Shown here: positions 11,095 to 21,788 of the stretch, piece after piece
How positions within the stretch are numbered: position 1 is the stretch's first letter
Layout of the letters: every line of letters begins with the position of its first letter
Source: Perognathus longimembris pacificus
Lineage: Eukaryota; Chordata; Mammalia; Rodentia; Heteromyidae
Direction: 5' to 3'
DNA: 64,000 nucleotides
Assembly: GCF_023159225.1 (NCBI RefSeq)
Contig: NC_063172.1
Coordinates: 64,724,828 to 64,788,827 of the forward strand
Notes under the pieces: generated by a model
What the model was told of the DNA's origin: nothing
Seen by the model: only the letters and a program-made list of their open reading frames with translations
The model's database searches: none
Made by a program: the position numbers and the translations under genes

Positions 11095-12045
11095 TTCGGC
11101 ACCATTTTCATCGCCATTTTCTAGCTGCAAAAGGATCTTTTTTTGGTACGTTAATGACTTGTTGTAAATAACAATCCAGCTGAAATTTTAGGGAAGCAAA
11201 GAATTAGGGCAAAGGAAATCTGAGTAGCACTGGTGGCACGTTGAAAGTGTAGATTCAGAAAAGGGATCCACAGAGCGTGAATTTCAGCGGGTATCCATGT
11301 GATTTAATACCTGTGTGATGTGGGGCAGTTTGTTTCACCTATCGAGGCCCAGGGTGAAATGAAGATCGTTAAGGGGGGATGTAATGATAGTTCCCATCTC
11401 ACAGGGGATTATTAGGAAGATTAAGTTCCTATGTATAGTATGCTATATATTGTAAAAGCTAAATTGATGTTTGCAACTCTCATTAAGAAACTTCACTGTC
11501 TGGGGCTGATACCAACTAAAATTCAAGTTTATATGGGCAGAGTCTGATACATAATATCTCATCACCTCTGCAACTAATAATACCAATTTATAAAAGTGAC
11601 ACATTCTATTATCCAAGAGATGAAATGCAATCCTCTTTGTCATAGAAAATTTCTTTTTGCCCTTATTTTTCTACAGTGGGTCACCACAGAAATTTACCAC
11701 CAACAATGAATGAAAATTCTTATGACATCTGTTTTTGTCTTACATATTATGTATGTATCTTCAACTTATATTTTCTGGCCACACATAGAGCAGTTACATT
11801 TTTCCCTCTGCATTAAACATCTGGTGTCAACAGAAGAGACAAGAAAAAAATGATGGCAATGTCAGAGCTAATAATTCAGAAATATTAATCAACTCTTATA
11901 ATCATCTATCGTATATCAAGCATAATTGGCCCTTATGAATTTTCCTCCCTTGTATTGTAAAGTGTATTTTTACTGCTAGCATTTTAACCAAACCAAGTCA
12001 CATTCGTTAGCCCTGTGTCTTGCTTACCTCAGATACTGCTCTGTT
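11095..12045. other. Anonymous sequence
   Basis: No gene recognised. The segment 11790-11945 resembles 12675-12815 (annotated separately). Confidence 0.45.
11790..11945. repeat. Diverged repeat copy 1 (partner at 12675)
   Basis: Blocks shared in the same order with 12675-12815: 'gcattaaacat'/'gcattaagcac', 'tcaacaga', 'aaatattaatcaactct'/'aaatattaaccagctct', and 'attggcccttatga'/'attggcccttgatg'. Family unknown; either an old tandem duplication or two copies of an unidentified repeat. Confidence 0.6.
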
Positions 12046-12276
12046 CCTGTAGACATTTTTTTTTTTTTTTTTTGGCCAGTCCTGGGCCTTGGACTCAGGG
12101 CCTGAGCACTGTCCCTGGCTTCTTCCGGCTCAAGGCTAGCACTCTGCCACTTGAGCCACAGCGCCGCTTCTGGCCATTTTCTGTATATGTGGTGCTGGGG
12201 AATCGAACCTAGGGCCTCGTGTATCCGAGGCAGGCACTCTTGCCACTAGGCCATATCCCCAGCCCCTGTAGACATT
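12046..12276 (-). mobile_element. IDL-Geo SINE with perfect TSD (young subfamily)
   Basis: A full-length minus-strand element at 12058-12264 lies between perfect 12-bp duplications 'cctgtagacatt'. It carries the diagnostic bases of the 4499 and 47238 copies and a long uninterrupted poly-T (poly-A on its own strand). Confidence 0.95.
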
Positions 12277-13345
12277 GTTTTTGATGCTTAAGAGCTTGCT
12301 GGGAAATGACCTTTGGAATCAAGATAATGTCATCATAGGTGAGATGGTTTCAATGAATGTCTGGATATAGTCTATCCCGGGGAATCTACATAGCAATCCC
12401 AGCATTTAAGGAGGGCATATTTTTATAGGACTGTTTCCATGAAAAGGAAGAATAATCTTCCTCAAGCTCTGGTGTATTGCAACCACATGCCTCAAAACAC
12501 TGCACTGTATGGGGAGTAGAAATAAGATCAACGCTTTATGTTTAGTAAGTGTTCAGCCTTCTAGCTACCTTTTAGCTTAATATGGATTCTAACACCTGGC
12601 TTCTAGGATTCATATTTCATGTTCCACACAATAGTTTTCTTCCCTTTGCAGAGCAGTATTAACTTGCACAGTGCTGTCACATTTTACTATGCATTAAGCA
12701 CATGTTATCAACAGAATAAAGAATACAGAAAGCAGGACTTGCTTGCAGACTTGATAAGACAAAAATATTAACCAGCTCTCATAATTATCAGTGGTTCTTC
12801 ATGTGTCATTGGCCCTTGATGTACATCTGGTTCCTCTGTGTAAGTCTGCATACCAGTACACAGTAATGGTGTCCAATCTTTTATGTAACTGTCAGAGATA
12901 ATTTGGCTAAATGAAAGCCATTCATCACTGATAGTAGTTCCTTGCTACAAAAGTTTGTTTTTAATTTGCTAAATGCCCATATTCTCAACACATGGATGCA
13001 TCCTATACAAAACAGCTCTTAAAAACAATATGGCATGCATATTATATACAATAACAGACATGGGAAGCTACCGTGCTTTAAGCAAGAGGGAAAAGTGGAC
13101 CTTGGAGTTAGTGCTTGCGCTATGGAGAGCTTCAGTTTAAGACCATATGCTTCCGCATTTAATTAAAACATACTTGTCATCTGCTATGACTTTTCACCTG
13201 CACTACTACAGAACTGTTCACATCCCCTTTATACTTGGTCTTGAACAACTTAACTATAGTTGAGATAACTTGTTATTGCCGGTGGAGAGCTAATGTGTAA
13301 AGTCCTAAGTCAACGCAGGGAGCACTGGTTAACACTTCTTGGCCT
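12277..13345. other. Anonymous sequence
   Basis: No gene recognised, apart from the second copy of the diverged repeat at 12675-12815. Confidence 0.45.
12675..12815. repeat. Diverged repeat copy 2 (partner at 11790)
   Basis: See the copy at 11790-11945. The same block order and orientation are kept about 880 bp downstream, with a young SINE inserted between the two copies. Confidence 0.6.
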
Positions 13346-13566
13346 AACCAGGTGCTGGTGACGCACACCTGGAATCCTAGCTACTCACAAGGCTGAGATC
13401 TGAGGGTCATGGTTCTAAGCCAGCCAGACCAGAAAAGTCCCCATAAGACTCTTATCTCTGATTAACCACTCAAATACCGGAAGTGGTAGTGAGCACAAAG
13501 AGGCTCAGAGATAGTGACCAGGCCCTGAGTTCAAGTCCCACAACCCCCTTCCCCCTCCCCCCAAAG
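13346..13566 (+). mobile_element. B1-Geo composite SINE
   Basis: The left part reads 'aggtgctggtgacgcacacc', 'aatcctagctactcac' and 'ggctgagatctga', a 7SL-derived (B1-like) monomer. A linker 'tctctgattaaccactc' follows, then a Geo monomer ('ccggaagtgg', 'ggctcagagatagtgaccag', 'gagttcaagtccc'). The tail is C-rich rather than A-rich. Confidence 0.82.
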
Positions 13567-14033
13567 ATTATTGGGCTCATGATACTTTTATCTGATAGTT
13601 TCAAGTTCAAAGACATCTATTGTGTTTTTCCTAGAGAAACATTGTCTTCAAAAGATTTTGTTAGCTGGTATTCATATTTTAAATCTCCTGGCAGTTTTCT
13701 TTTCTCTTCCTTTCCTTGCCTTTCATTATTTGATGCATGTCAGTGTGTCTGAGAGGAATAACTTTTTCCCCCCGGTGACTTTATGCTATGTCTATGAAGT
13801 GGGCTTTGAGAACAATACAAACAAGCTTTCTCAACACAAATGCTAAGTGGGAATCAATGTGCTCTGAGTGATGAATGAACCTGTACAGAGAAGCAGACTC
13901 AATGAAGTCCTGACGAACTGCTGTTTAGCCTCTGGTGGTTTCCCGTGTCTTAATTAGGTTTCAGGTGGATAAAGTTTGCCGATAGTGAGGTGTGACTCCC
14001 TAGTCAGAGGTAGGTGGCTTTTAGTTTCCCAAC
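13567..14033. other. Anonymous sequence
   Basis: No gene or repeat recognised. It leads into the CpG-rich island. Confidence 0.4.
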
Positions 14034-15080
14034 TCCCGCGGATGAGCAGCGGTGGCCTCCTGGCGCTGCTGGCACTGAGACTCCCGGGGGTGGGTGAACC
14101 CCATCTCCATGCGCTCGTGTACCTGCGCCATCTTCTGGGACCTTGCTGAGGATTACGGTGCCCAGGCCCGACCCCGAGACCCCGCGCGCCCTCCCAGCAG
14201 TGGGCCAGCTGGAACCCTGGAGACCAGCACAGCTTTCTGACTCCCTGCTCGCCACCCCCAGGCCCAGTCCACCAGCTGGGCTCCTTCGGTGGCTTTCGGT
14301 GGCTCTTGGCCCAGTCACTGCCTGCCGGGCTCTGGTCAACTACGCAATGGTCCGGCCTGGAGATCGGGCCACACGTTCCTGGAAGGGACCAGGCTCCCAG
14401 ACCACCAGGATGGCCCACGGGAAGTGCTCGCTACCCGCATCGCACCGTCCGTGTAGCAGACACGGAGTCTCGGCGGCTGCAAGTCACTGTCGCCTCGGCT
14501 GAGCTCATAGCCCCGAGTCGGTGCCTCGCCGGCCGCGGGCCGCGCACCGAGCCCCGTCCCGGAGCTGAGCGCAGGGCCGCGCGCAGCCCGCCGGAGCCGT
14601 GCGCGCAGGGGGCCCGGGACCTGCGCACCAAGCCCTGTCCTGGAGCTGAGCGCAGGGCCGCGCGCAGGGGCCGCGCACCGAGCCCCGTCCCGTCCCGGAG
14701 CGCAGCGCAGGGCAGCGCGCAGTCCCCGGGAGCCGTGCGCGCAGGGGGCCCGGGACCCACGCACCGAGCCCCGTCCTGGAGCGGAGCGCAGGGCAGCGCG
14801 CAGTCCCCGGGAGCCGTTCGCGCAGGGGGCCCGGGACCCGCGCACCGAGCCCCGTCCTGGAGCGGAGCGCAGGGCCGCGCGCAGGGGCCGCGCACCGAGC
14901 CCCGTCCCGTCCCGGAGCGCAGCGCAGGGCAGCGCGCAGTCCCCGGGAGCCGTGCGCGCAGGGGGCCCGGGATCCGCGCACCGAGCCCCGTCCCGTCCCG
15001 GAGCGCAGCGCAGGGCAGCGCGCAGTCCCCGGGAGCCGTGCGCGCAGGGGGCCCCGGGACCCGCGGAGCTGGGCATCAAG
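14034..15080. promoter_or_regulatory. CpG-dense island
   Basis: About 1 kb of strongly GC- and CpG-rich DNA in an otherwise AT-rich window. The first half (14034-14522) is non-repetitive and the second half is a tandem repeat. Mammalian CpG islands often mark promoters, but I see no TATA box, convincing splice donor or conserved coding sequence, so promoter function is only a possibility. Open frames of 111-279 codons exist on both strands because stop codons are rare in such composition. Confidence 0.6.
14523..15068. repeat. GC-rich minisatellite with long and short units
   Basis: About seven units each start with 'gcgcaccgagccccgtc' or a close variant, near 14534, 14624, 14673, 14760, 14840, 14888 and 14975. 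Long units of roughly 80-87 bp contain 'gggagccgtgcgcgcaggg', and short units of about 50 bp lack it. The order is long, short, long, long, short, long, long, so the short-long pair recurs as a higher-order block. A 'cccgt' duplication marks some long units. Confidence 0.9.
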
Positions 15081-15673
15081 TGCCTGCTTCCTTATTCATG
15101 CAAATGGGGTTTAAAAACGCCGTCGTCTTTCCAAGAGCCCCCTAGATGGATCTAGTTAGCGAGAACTTTCCTAAGTTAAAGCAAAGGACGCAGCGTGCGT
15201 GTGTAATTCTTTCCAGAGACACGCGCACCACACACGCACACGCACACGCACACACACGCACACACACGCGCGCGCGCGGAACAAATGCTACTTCCTATCA
15301 GATTTCTTAATGGATTGCGTAACCTTTACTTCTCTAGAATAAGGTTCCAAGTAAACAAAAAAGGGAAGTTTCCGAGCGCAGGGCGTGTTGGTTTCAGGGG
15401 TGACCGGGAGGGAGTGGAAGAGTTTATTTCAAGCTCATTCATCTGGCCAGTGATGTCCCCCAAAGAAGGGAGCAGTGTGTGAGCGAGGCCTTCCACCTCC
15501 TCGGGATCCTTCAGTTGGAAAGCAGGGATGGTAACAAACAACGGAAAGAAGATGGCTGGAGTTGAAAGGAGGTGGTACATGATCACAAACCATGCTTTGG
15601 TACTTTCTAGATTATGCTGAAAGACTTCTGTTTTCCTAGGACCTATGTGCATCAGTATCAAAATTAGATCTAG

Positions 15674-15674
<1 letters not shown>
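15081..15674. other. Unassigned, with a CA/CG-alternating tract
   Basis: 15220-15278 is a mixed (CA)n/(CG)n alternating purine-pyrimidine tract that could adopt Z-DNA. The rest shows nothing recognisable. Confidence 0.55.

Positions 15675-15712
<38 letters not shown>
15675..15712. repeat. (GT)n microsatellite
   Basis: About 19 GT units just upstream (plus-strand sense) of an antisense B1-Geo SINE, probably its expanded tail. Confidence 0.92.
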
Positions 15713-15715
<3 letters not shown>

Positions 15716-15993
15716 ATGCATGTGCATGCATTAGTGGCATCCTGGAGCTTGAACTCAGGTCCTGAGCACTCCCCCTGAGCCGTTTAATTTTTTTTTTTCT
15801 CAAGTCTAGTGCTCTTCCACTTGAAGCACAGCTCCACTTCTAGCTTTTCTCTCGTTTATTTTCTCTTTGTGATCGTTTGTTAGCGATAAGAATCTCACAG
15901 ACTTTCCGGCCAAGCTTGGCTTTGAACCACAGTCCTGAGATCTCAGCCTCCTGAGTAGCCAGGATTGCTGATGTGAATCACTCCAGCCTGGCT
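15713..15993 (-). mobile_element. B1-Geo composite SINE
   Basis: The minus strand gives a 7SL-like monomer ('cctggctactcaggaggctg', 'agatctcagg'), the linker, then a Geo monomer ('caagtggaagagcac', 'gagttcaagctcc'). A poly-T insertion at about 15788-15799 interrupts the Geo part. Confidence 0.8.
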
Positions 15994-16410
15994 AGATTTA
16001 ATCATTCTATGGTCAACATTTTTCTTAGTCTACATTAAGTGTACAAAGTTACCTTGTATTCTATCTTGTATATTATATATAAATTATACATATATTTATA
16101 TTATATATGATATGCTTATGGAGTATATATAATTGTATAAATTATATAATTAAATATTATGTAATTAAGTAATCAATAAAAATATAGTTAATTAACAGGT
16201 ATAATATATAATATTAGTATTATATTATATATATATGTTTTCATGGATTATATTTCCTTACCACTTCCCCTCCTAGTTTACTTTTTAAAAATGTTTATTG
16301 GATTCTATTATGCAATATACATGTACCTATACTTTATTTTATTTTTAATTTAACTTTATTTAATGCACATTTATATACTTATATATGTATGTGTACATAT
16401 ATATGTACTT
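15994..16410. other. AT-rich low-complexity DNA
   Basis: 16066-16239 is almost pure A and T with many TATA steps, and a second patch lies at about 16340-16400. No gene. Confidence 0.6.
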
Positions 16411-17512
16411 TATTTAAAAAATTCATTGTAAAGGTGATGTACAAGGAGATTACAGTTACCTACGTCATGTACTGAGTACATTTTGTTTTGAGCAGTGTCA
16501 CTTCTTTCATTTTCTTCTAGTTCTCTCCTTCTTCACACCCTCCCCCCAAGTTGTTCAGTTCATTTTCAACATAGTGTCCAGTGAGTATCATTGCTGAATT
16601 AGATCACCTTTTTAAAAAACACTTTCTTTTTCTTTTAAATTTAATTATATTTTTTGGCCAGTCCTGGGCCTTGGACTCAGGGCCTGAGCACTGTCCCTGG
16701 CTTCTTTTTTGCTCAAGGTTAGCACTCTGCCACTTGAACCACAGCGCCACTTCTGGCCATTTTCTCTATATATGGTGCTGGGGAATCCAACCCAGGGCTT
16801 CATGTATAGAGGCAAGCACTCTACCACTAGGCCATATTCCCTGCCTTTAGTCCCACCATTTCTGTGTTTCCTTTTCCTCTCCCTAAATCAGATAAACATA
16901 TATAAGAGCAAAGGTACAAAAATCAAAAGCAGTGACAAAATGGAAAAAGCAGGGTAAAATTCTTGAAAACTAAAAAACCCCAAAAAACCTCATTTCCATG
17001 TCCTGGAGTTCATTTTGATAAGTATCATTTTATATGATTGTATGCACATAGTTATTGAGCCCTTGTGATCTTCTCCTAAAAATATCCTCCTTTGGTCTCA
17101 CTGTGAATGTTTACAGCCCTGTTTAATTTATCATGTCCAAGTGTAATATTTTGTCTTTTGCTATCCGTTGGGTTTACTTGTAAATTTATAGGCACATTCT
17201 AATTATTATAAATGAAAGAAACCATGCAACCAATGTTTCTTTGGGTCTGGCTAACATTTCTTGATTTTATTTCTTTTCCAAGTCTTTCCATTTTCTTACA
17301 AATGGGGCTACGTCATTCTTTCTGAAAGAAGCATAGAATTCCAATGTTTATATATACCACACTCATCCATCTAGGGACATCTGGGTTGATTCCGTAGCTT
17401 AGCTATGGTAAACAATGCTGCAATAAACATGGTCATGCTGGTGGCTTTAGTGTGGTATGGTTTGTGGTCAATTGGATAGATGCCCAGGACTGGGGTTGCT
17501 AGGTCATAAAAA
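16411..17512 (-). mobile_element. L1 3' end, 5'-truncated (antisense)
   Basis: The minus strand carries the end of ORF2 (17250-17512) and a complete 3'UTR down to 16411. The 3'UTR is of the second lineage in this window, also seen at 17513-18845, 51721, 53785 and 63264. A SINE interrupts it at 16655-16845. The 5' edge meets a sense-oriented L1 head to head at 17512/17513. Confidence 0.88.
16655..16845 (-). mobile_element. IDL-Geo SINE nested in L1
   Basis: A near full-length minus-strand copy. Uninterrupted L1 3'UTR copies elsewhere in the window have no such insert at this point, so this insertion is younger than its host L1. Confidence 0.85.
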
Positions 17513-18260
17513 AGACTAGATAAATGGGATTGCATCAAACTGAAGAGTTTCTGCATGGCAAAGGTCATAGCTAGAAAGATAAATAGAAAGCCCATGTAAT
17601 GGGAGAAGATCTTTACTAGCTATGCATCAGACAAGGGACTCATATCTAAAATATACTTGGAGCTCAAAAAGTTAAACCCTCACAAATAAACTCAAAGAAA
17701 CAACAACTCAATAAATGGGCTAAAGATTTAAAGAGAGAGACTTATCAGAAGAACAAGAAGCAAAAATGGCCAATAGACACATGAAGAAATGTTCACCATC
17801 TCTGGCCATAAAAGAATACAAATCAAAACAATATAGAGATTCCATCTCATCCTAGTTAGAACAGCCATTATCAAGAAAACTAACAATAACAGTAGCTGGT
17901 GGGGATGTGGCCAAAAGGGAACATTACTGCACTGTTGGTGGGAATGTAAACTTGTCTGACAACTCTGGAAACAGTAGGGAGGTTTCTCAAAGGACTAAAC
18001 ACAAAGCCTCCCCTATGGCCCAGCAACCCCACTCCTGGGCATTTACTTAATAGACTCCAAACAAAGCCACAGTAAAGCAACGAGCACAACCAAGTTCATT
18101 GCAACACTGCTAACCATAGCCAAGATAAAGAATTAACCCAGATGGCTCTCAGTGGACGAATGGACCAAGAGAATGTGGCATTTATATACAATGAGATTCT
18201 ATGCTTCCATCAGAAAGAACGACACTGTACTCTTCATAAGGAAATGGAAAGACCTGGAAA
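17513..18260 (+). pseudogene. L1 ORF2 C-terminal remnant
   Basis: The conceptual translation contains 'GWDCIKLKSFCMAKV'-type L1 ORF2 sequence early on, then the cysteine/histidine-rich end in which the first cysteine of the knuckle is replaced ('SWWGCGQKG'). Frameshifts and stops break it. Remnant of the L1 reverse transcriptase gene, non-functional. Confidence 0.8.
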
Positions 18261-18845
18261 AATTATATTAAGTGAAATAAACCAGACCCAAAGAAACATA
18301 GATTGTATGGTTTTCCTCATTTGTTTTAACTAGAATGTGCCTATAAATCTGCAAGAAAACACATTGGATGGGAAAAGGCAAAAAATACACTTGGACATGA
18401 TAAATTATACAGGACTAGACATTCACATAGTGAGATCAAATGAGGATATTCAGAGAAGAGAATAACAAAGATTCAATAACTATGTGCATATGCTCAAATA
18501 AAACAATATTATCGAAATGAACTCTAGGAAATGGCAACAAGAGGTTTTTCTTTGTTGTTGTTCTCCTCTGTTGCTGTTTTTATTTTCTGTACCTTTTGTC
18601 TTGTTTGTAAGTTTGTCTCTTTGGGAATGTGTAAGCAGGGAGTACAGAAACGATGGGGAAAAAGGTGAACAAATGCAGCAGTAATACTCACTAGAAACTA
18701 TGCTAAAAATGAACTACATGATGTGTGGGGATGCGGATGGAAGGGAAAACCTGGAAGAAAGGAAAGGAAAGACGTACACTCATTACCTGCCTTACGTAAC
18801 TATAATCCCTCTGTACATCGCCTTTACAGTAACAATTTAAAATAA
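17513..18845 (+). mobile_element. L1 3' end, 5'-truncated (sense)
   Basis: Starts in ORF2 ('gggattgcatcaaactgaag') and runs through the ORF2 end and 3'UTR to 'aaaataaaacc' at 18845. It overlaps in content with the antisense L1 at 16411-17512, so these are two separate elements and not one element with an inverted 5' end. Confidence 0.88.
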
Positions 18846-19102
18846 AACCAGCGTTATGTGACCTGTGACTGTAGACCAAAATCGAGCTATGTAGTCGGAT
18901 GCAAGCTCAGGGTGTCCCAGAGTCCCACAAGAGAGCAAACTTCTCCCCCTCTCCTGCCAGGCATCCAGAAGACCTCTACAACCGGTGACTCTCCCGCCAT
19001 GGTTCAGAGAAGCGTCCTCCTGCAGCAACGAGTCATGCATTGAACAAGGCCTGAGGACGCGCCAGGATCTTCTGCCCACGTGGTGAGGGATTGGCTGGTG
19101 AG
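18846..19102. other. Unassigned 257-bp segment between L1 pieces
   Basis: GC-richer, complex sequence that matches neither L1 neighbour. No recognisable domain in any frame. Confidence 0.4.
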
Positions 19103-19340
19103 TGAGGCCAATAGACACATACAGAAATGCTCAACATCTCTGGTCATAAAAGAAATGCAAACCTATGGATTCCATCACACTTCAATTAGAATGGCCATTA
19201 TCAAAAAAATTAATAGTAACTGGTGGGGATATGGCCAAAAGGGAACCCTACTACACTGCAGGCGAGAATGTAAACTTCTTCAACCACTCTGGAAAACAGT
19301 ATGAAGTTTCCTCAAAGGACAAAATATAGGCCTTCCCTAT
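19103..19340 (+). mobile_element. L1 ORF2 fragment (sense)
   Basis: Parallels 17765-18015 almost base for base ('ccaatagacacat', 'tggggatatggccaaaaggg', 'ctctggaaaacagtatg'). It includes the ORF2 Cys/His-rich end, then stops at a TATA-rich tract. Confidence 0.85.
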
Positions 19341-19505
19341 ATATGTACTATATGTACCATATACATACACACATAAAATATGTATATTCAAATATATGAA
19401 TGTGTGCATATGTATATATGTACTATATACATATGTAAATGCATTTTATATATAATTTAATTTATTTAATTTTATTATGCAATATATACGTGCAGATATG
19501 TGTGT
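19341..19505. repeat. AT-rich / (TATG)n-like low complexity
   Basis: Repeated ATATGTAT and CATATAC motifs. No gene. Confidence 0.7.
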
Positions 19506-20581
19506 ATATGTACTTGAAGCATGTTTACACTTGTTTCCTCTCCTTTCCCCAGCCCTAACCACACACTGATTTCTTGCTTCAACACTAGACCTCTCTTTCC
19601 ACTCAGGCCGCATTTTTACTGTTCTTATCATTTTAGGTCTAGGCTCAGCGTATGAGTAAAAATATACAAAATTTGATGCTGTAAGCTTGCCTGTCTTCCT
19701 CAATACCTAATCTCTAGTTCTATCTACTTTTCTGTAAATAACCTTCTTTTTCACTTGTTGAATAATAGTCCATTTACTATATGTAAAATAACAATATATA
19801 GATAACTATATACTATACATAATGCATAATATGTATGTATTATTCATTCATTGATTGTTGGGCCCCTAGATTGATTACATAGCTTGGATATGATGAATTT
19901 TGCTATGATAAATGTGAGCATCTGTCTTCCACGTTGATTTACATTTCTTCAGATATATATACGTGAGTGAGATACCAAGGACATAGGTAGACCTATTTTT
20001 TAGTTCTTTTTAATGGACTTCCATGTTATTTCCACAGTAGTTATGGTAATGTACATCCCCAGTGTACACTGGTTGGTCTCCCCATAACCCCTTCTCCAAT
20101 CCCGTTCTTCATCATAGCCTCTTTGACTGAGGTAAATGGAATATCAGCTCCATTATGATTTGCATTTCCTTTACCTCTAAGGATGTTGGACATTTTCTCA
20201 TGTATTTATCAGCTATATAAGCCATTTGTACTTATTTTGAGAGCTATCTGTTCATTTTAGCATTTATTAATTAGATTATTTTTTTCTAGGATGGCTAAAT
20301 TTTTTGAGTTCCTTTTATACTCTGGGTTTTAATCTTTCATCCAAGACATAGCTTGCATTTTTTTTCTCCAGTTTGGTAGTGGTCATATGATTCTGGTCAT
20401 TGTTGTCTTTGATGAGCAGAAGGCCTTTAATTTCATGAAATCTCATCATCTCATTGGTCAGTTCTTATTCTTATTTCCTGGGCAATTGGAAAACTTTAGA
20501 AAATGATAACCTTTGTCTTTCTCTACCACTGTTTTCTCTGTTTTTCTGTAGTAGATGCAAACAGATCTTTGATCTTTGATC

Positions 20582-20724
20582 TATAAACTGATTTTTTTTT
20601 TTTTTTTTTGGCCAGTCCTGGGCCTTGGACTCAGGGCCCGAGCACTGTCCCTGGCTTCTTCCCGCTCAAGGCTAGCACTCTGCCACTTGAGCCACAGCGC
20701 CGCTTCTGGCCGTTATAAACTGAT
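20582..20724 (-). mobile_element. Geo-monomer-only SINE insertion with TSD
   Basis: Only the right (Geo) monomer and tail are present at 20593-20713, on the minus strand, flanked by perfect 11-bp duplications 'tataaactgat'. The 5' end lies at the junction of the two monomers ('acggccagaagc'). It carries the young-subfamily base 'cttcccgctcaagg'. Confidence 0.9.
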
Positions 20725-21085
20725 ATTTTTAACAGAGTTAGAGATAGGAATCTAGCTTTAGTTTTCTACATATAGATATCCAGTTTTCCAGATAATTTTC
20801 ATTGGAAAGTCTGTTTTTTCTCCAATGTATGTTTTTATCTCTGTTAAAAATCAGAAAACTGTAGCCAAATATGCCTAATTTTTATTCTGATCTGTGTGTG
20901 TGTGTGTGCGTGTGTGTGTGTGTGTGCCATTATCAAGTTGTTTTTGTTAGAGTGGTTCTGTAGCATAATTTGAAAGTGGATATTGTGTTATCTTTAATAC
21001 TACTCTTTTTGCTCAGGATTACTTTTTTTTTTTCAGGGTCTTTTATTGTCCCATAAATTTTAGAATCTCTTTCCATGAGCAATGG

Positions 21086-21316
21086 CACTGGGATTTTTTT
21101 TTTTTGGGGGGGGGCAGTCCTGGGGCTTGGACTCAGGGCCTGAGCACTGTCCCTGGCTTTTTTTTTTTGCTCAAGGCTAACACTCTGCCACTTGAGCCAT
21201 AGCACCACTTCTGGCCATTTTCTGTATATGTGGTGCTGGGGAATTGAACCCAGGGCTTCATGTATGTGAGGCAAGCACTCTTGCCACTAGGCCATATCCC
21301 CAGCCCACTGGGATTT
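21086..21316 (-). mobile_element. IDL-Geo SINE nested in L1, with TSD
   Basis: A full-length minus-strand copy at 21097-21305 between perfect 11-bp duplications 'cactgggattt'. Its tail carries a run of nine G after the poly-T (plus-strand view), an unusual tail composition. Confidence 0.92.
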
Positions 21317-21653
21317 ATTTTGATAGAATTCAATTAAGTCAGTAAATTGCCATTGGTAATATAGTCATTTTCACAATATTAATTCTGCCTATATATTGAT
21401 GTAGGAAGTTTTTCCATATGTTAGTGTCTTCACTTTTTTTTTTCTAGTTCTCATTGTAGAGGTCTTTGTCACATTACTTAAATGTATTCCCAGGTATTTT
21501 ATTTTATTATTTTATTGAGGTTTTTGAGAATGGGATTGTTTTCCTGTTTATTCTCAGCTTGTTCATTGTTGATATATACAAAGAGCTATTGATTTTTGTA
21601 TGTTGTTTTGTATTCTATTACCTTGCTAAAATTGTCAGATGTGAAAAACAACT

Positions 21654-21788
21654 TTCGAGGCTAGCACTCTACCCCTTGAGTCACAGCACTACCTCTGGCT
21701 TTTTCTGCTTATATGGTAATGAGGTATTGAGCGCAGGGCTTCATGAATGCTAGGAAAGTACTCTACCACTAAGCCACATTCCCAGCTC
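21654..21788 (-). mobile_element. IDL-Geo SINE, older, 3'-truncated
   Basis: The minus strand shows the ID-like monomer ('gctgggaatgtggcttagtg') and the first part of the Geo monomer, ending at 'gctagcctcg'. The 3' half of Geo and the tail are missing. Confidence 0.75.

Noticed and set aside
14306..15145. A 279-codon plus-strand open frame and minus-strand frames of up to 247 codons in the CpG island
   Set aside because: Several frames are open on both strands at once because the DNA is GC-rich and tandemly repeated. The products are Ala/Pro/Gly/Arg-rich repeats with no domain.
16411..18845. A single L1 with twin-primed inversion
   Set aside because: Both halves contain the same ORF2 end and 3'UTR, so they are two elements. 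In true inversions the halves are complementary in content.
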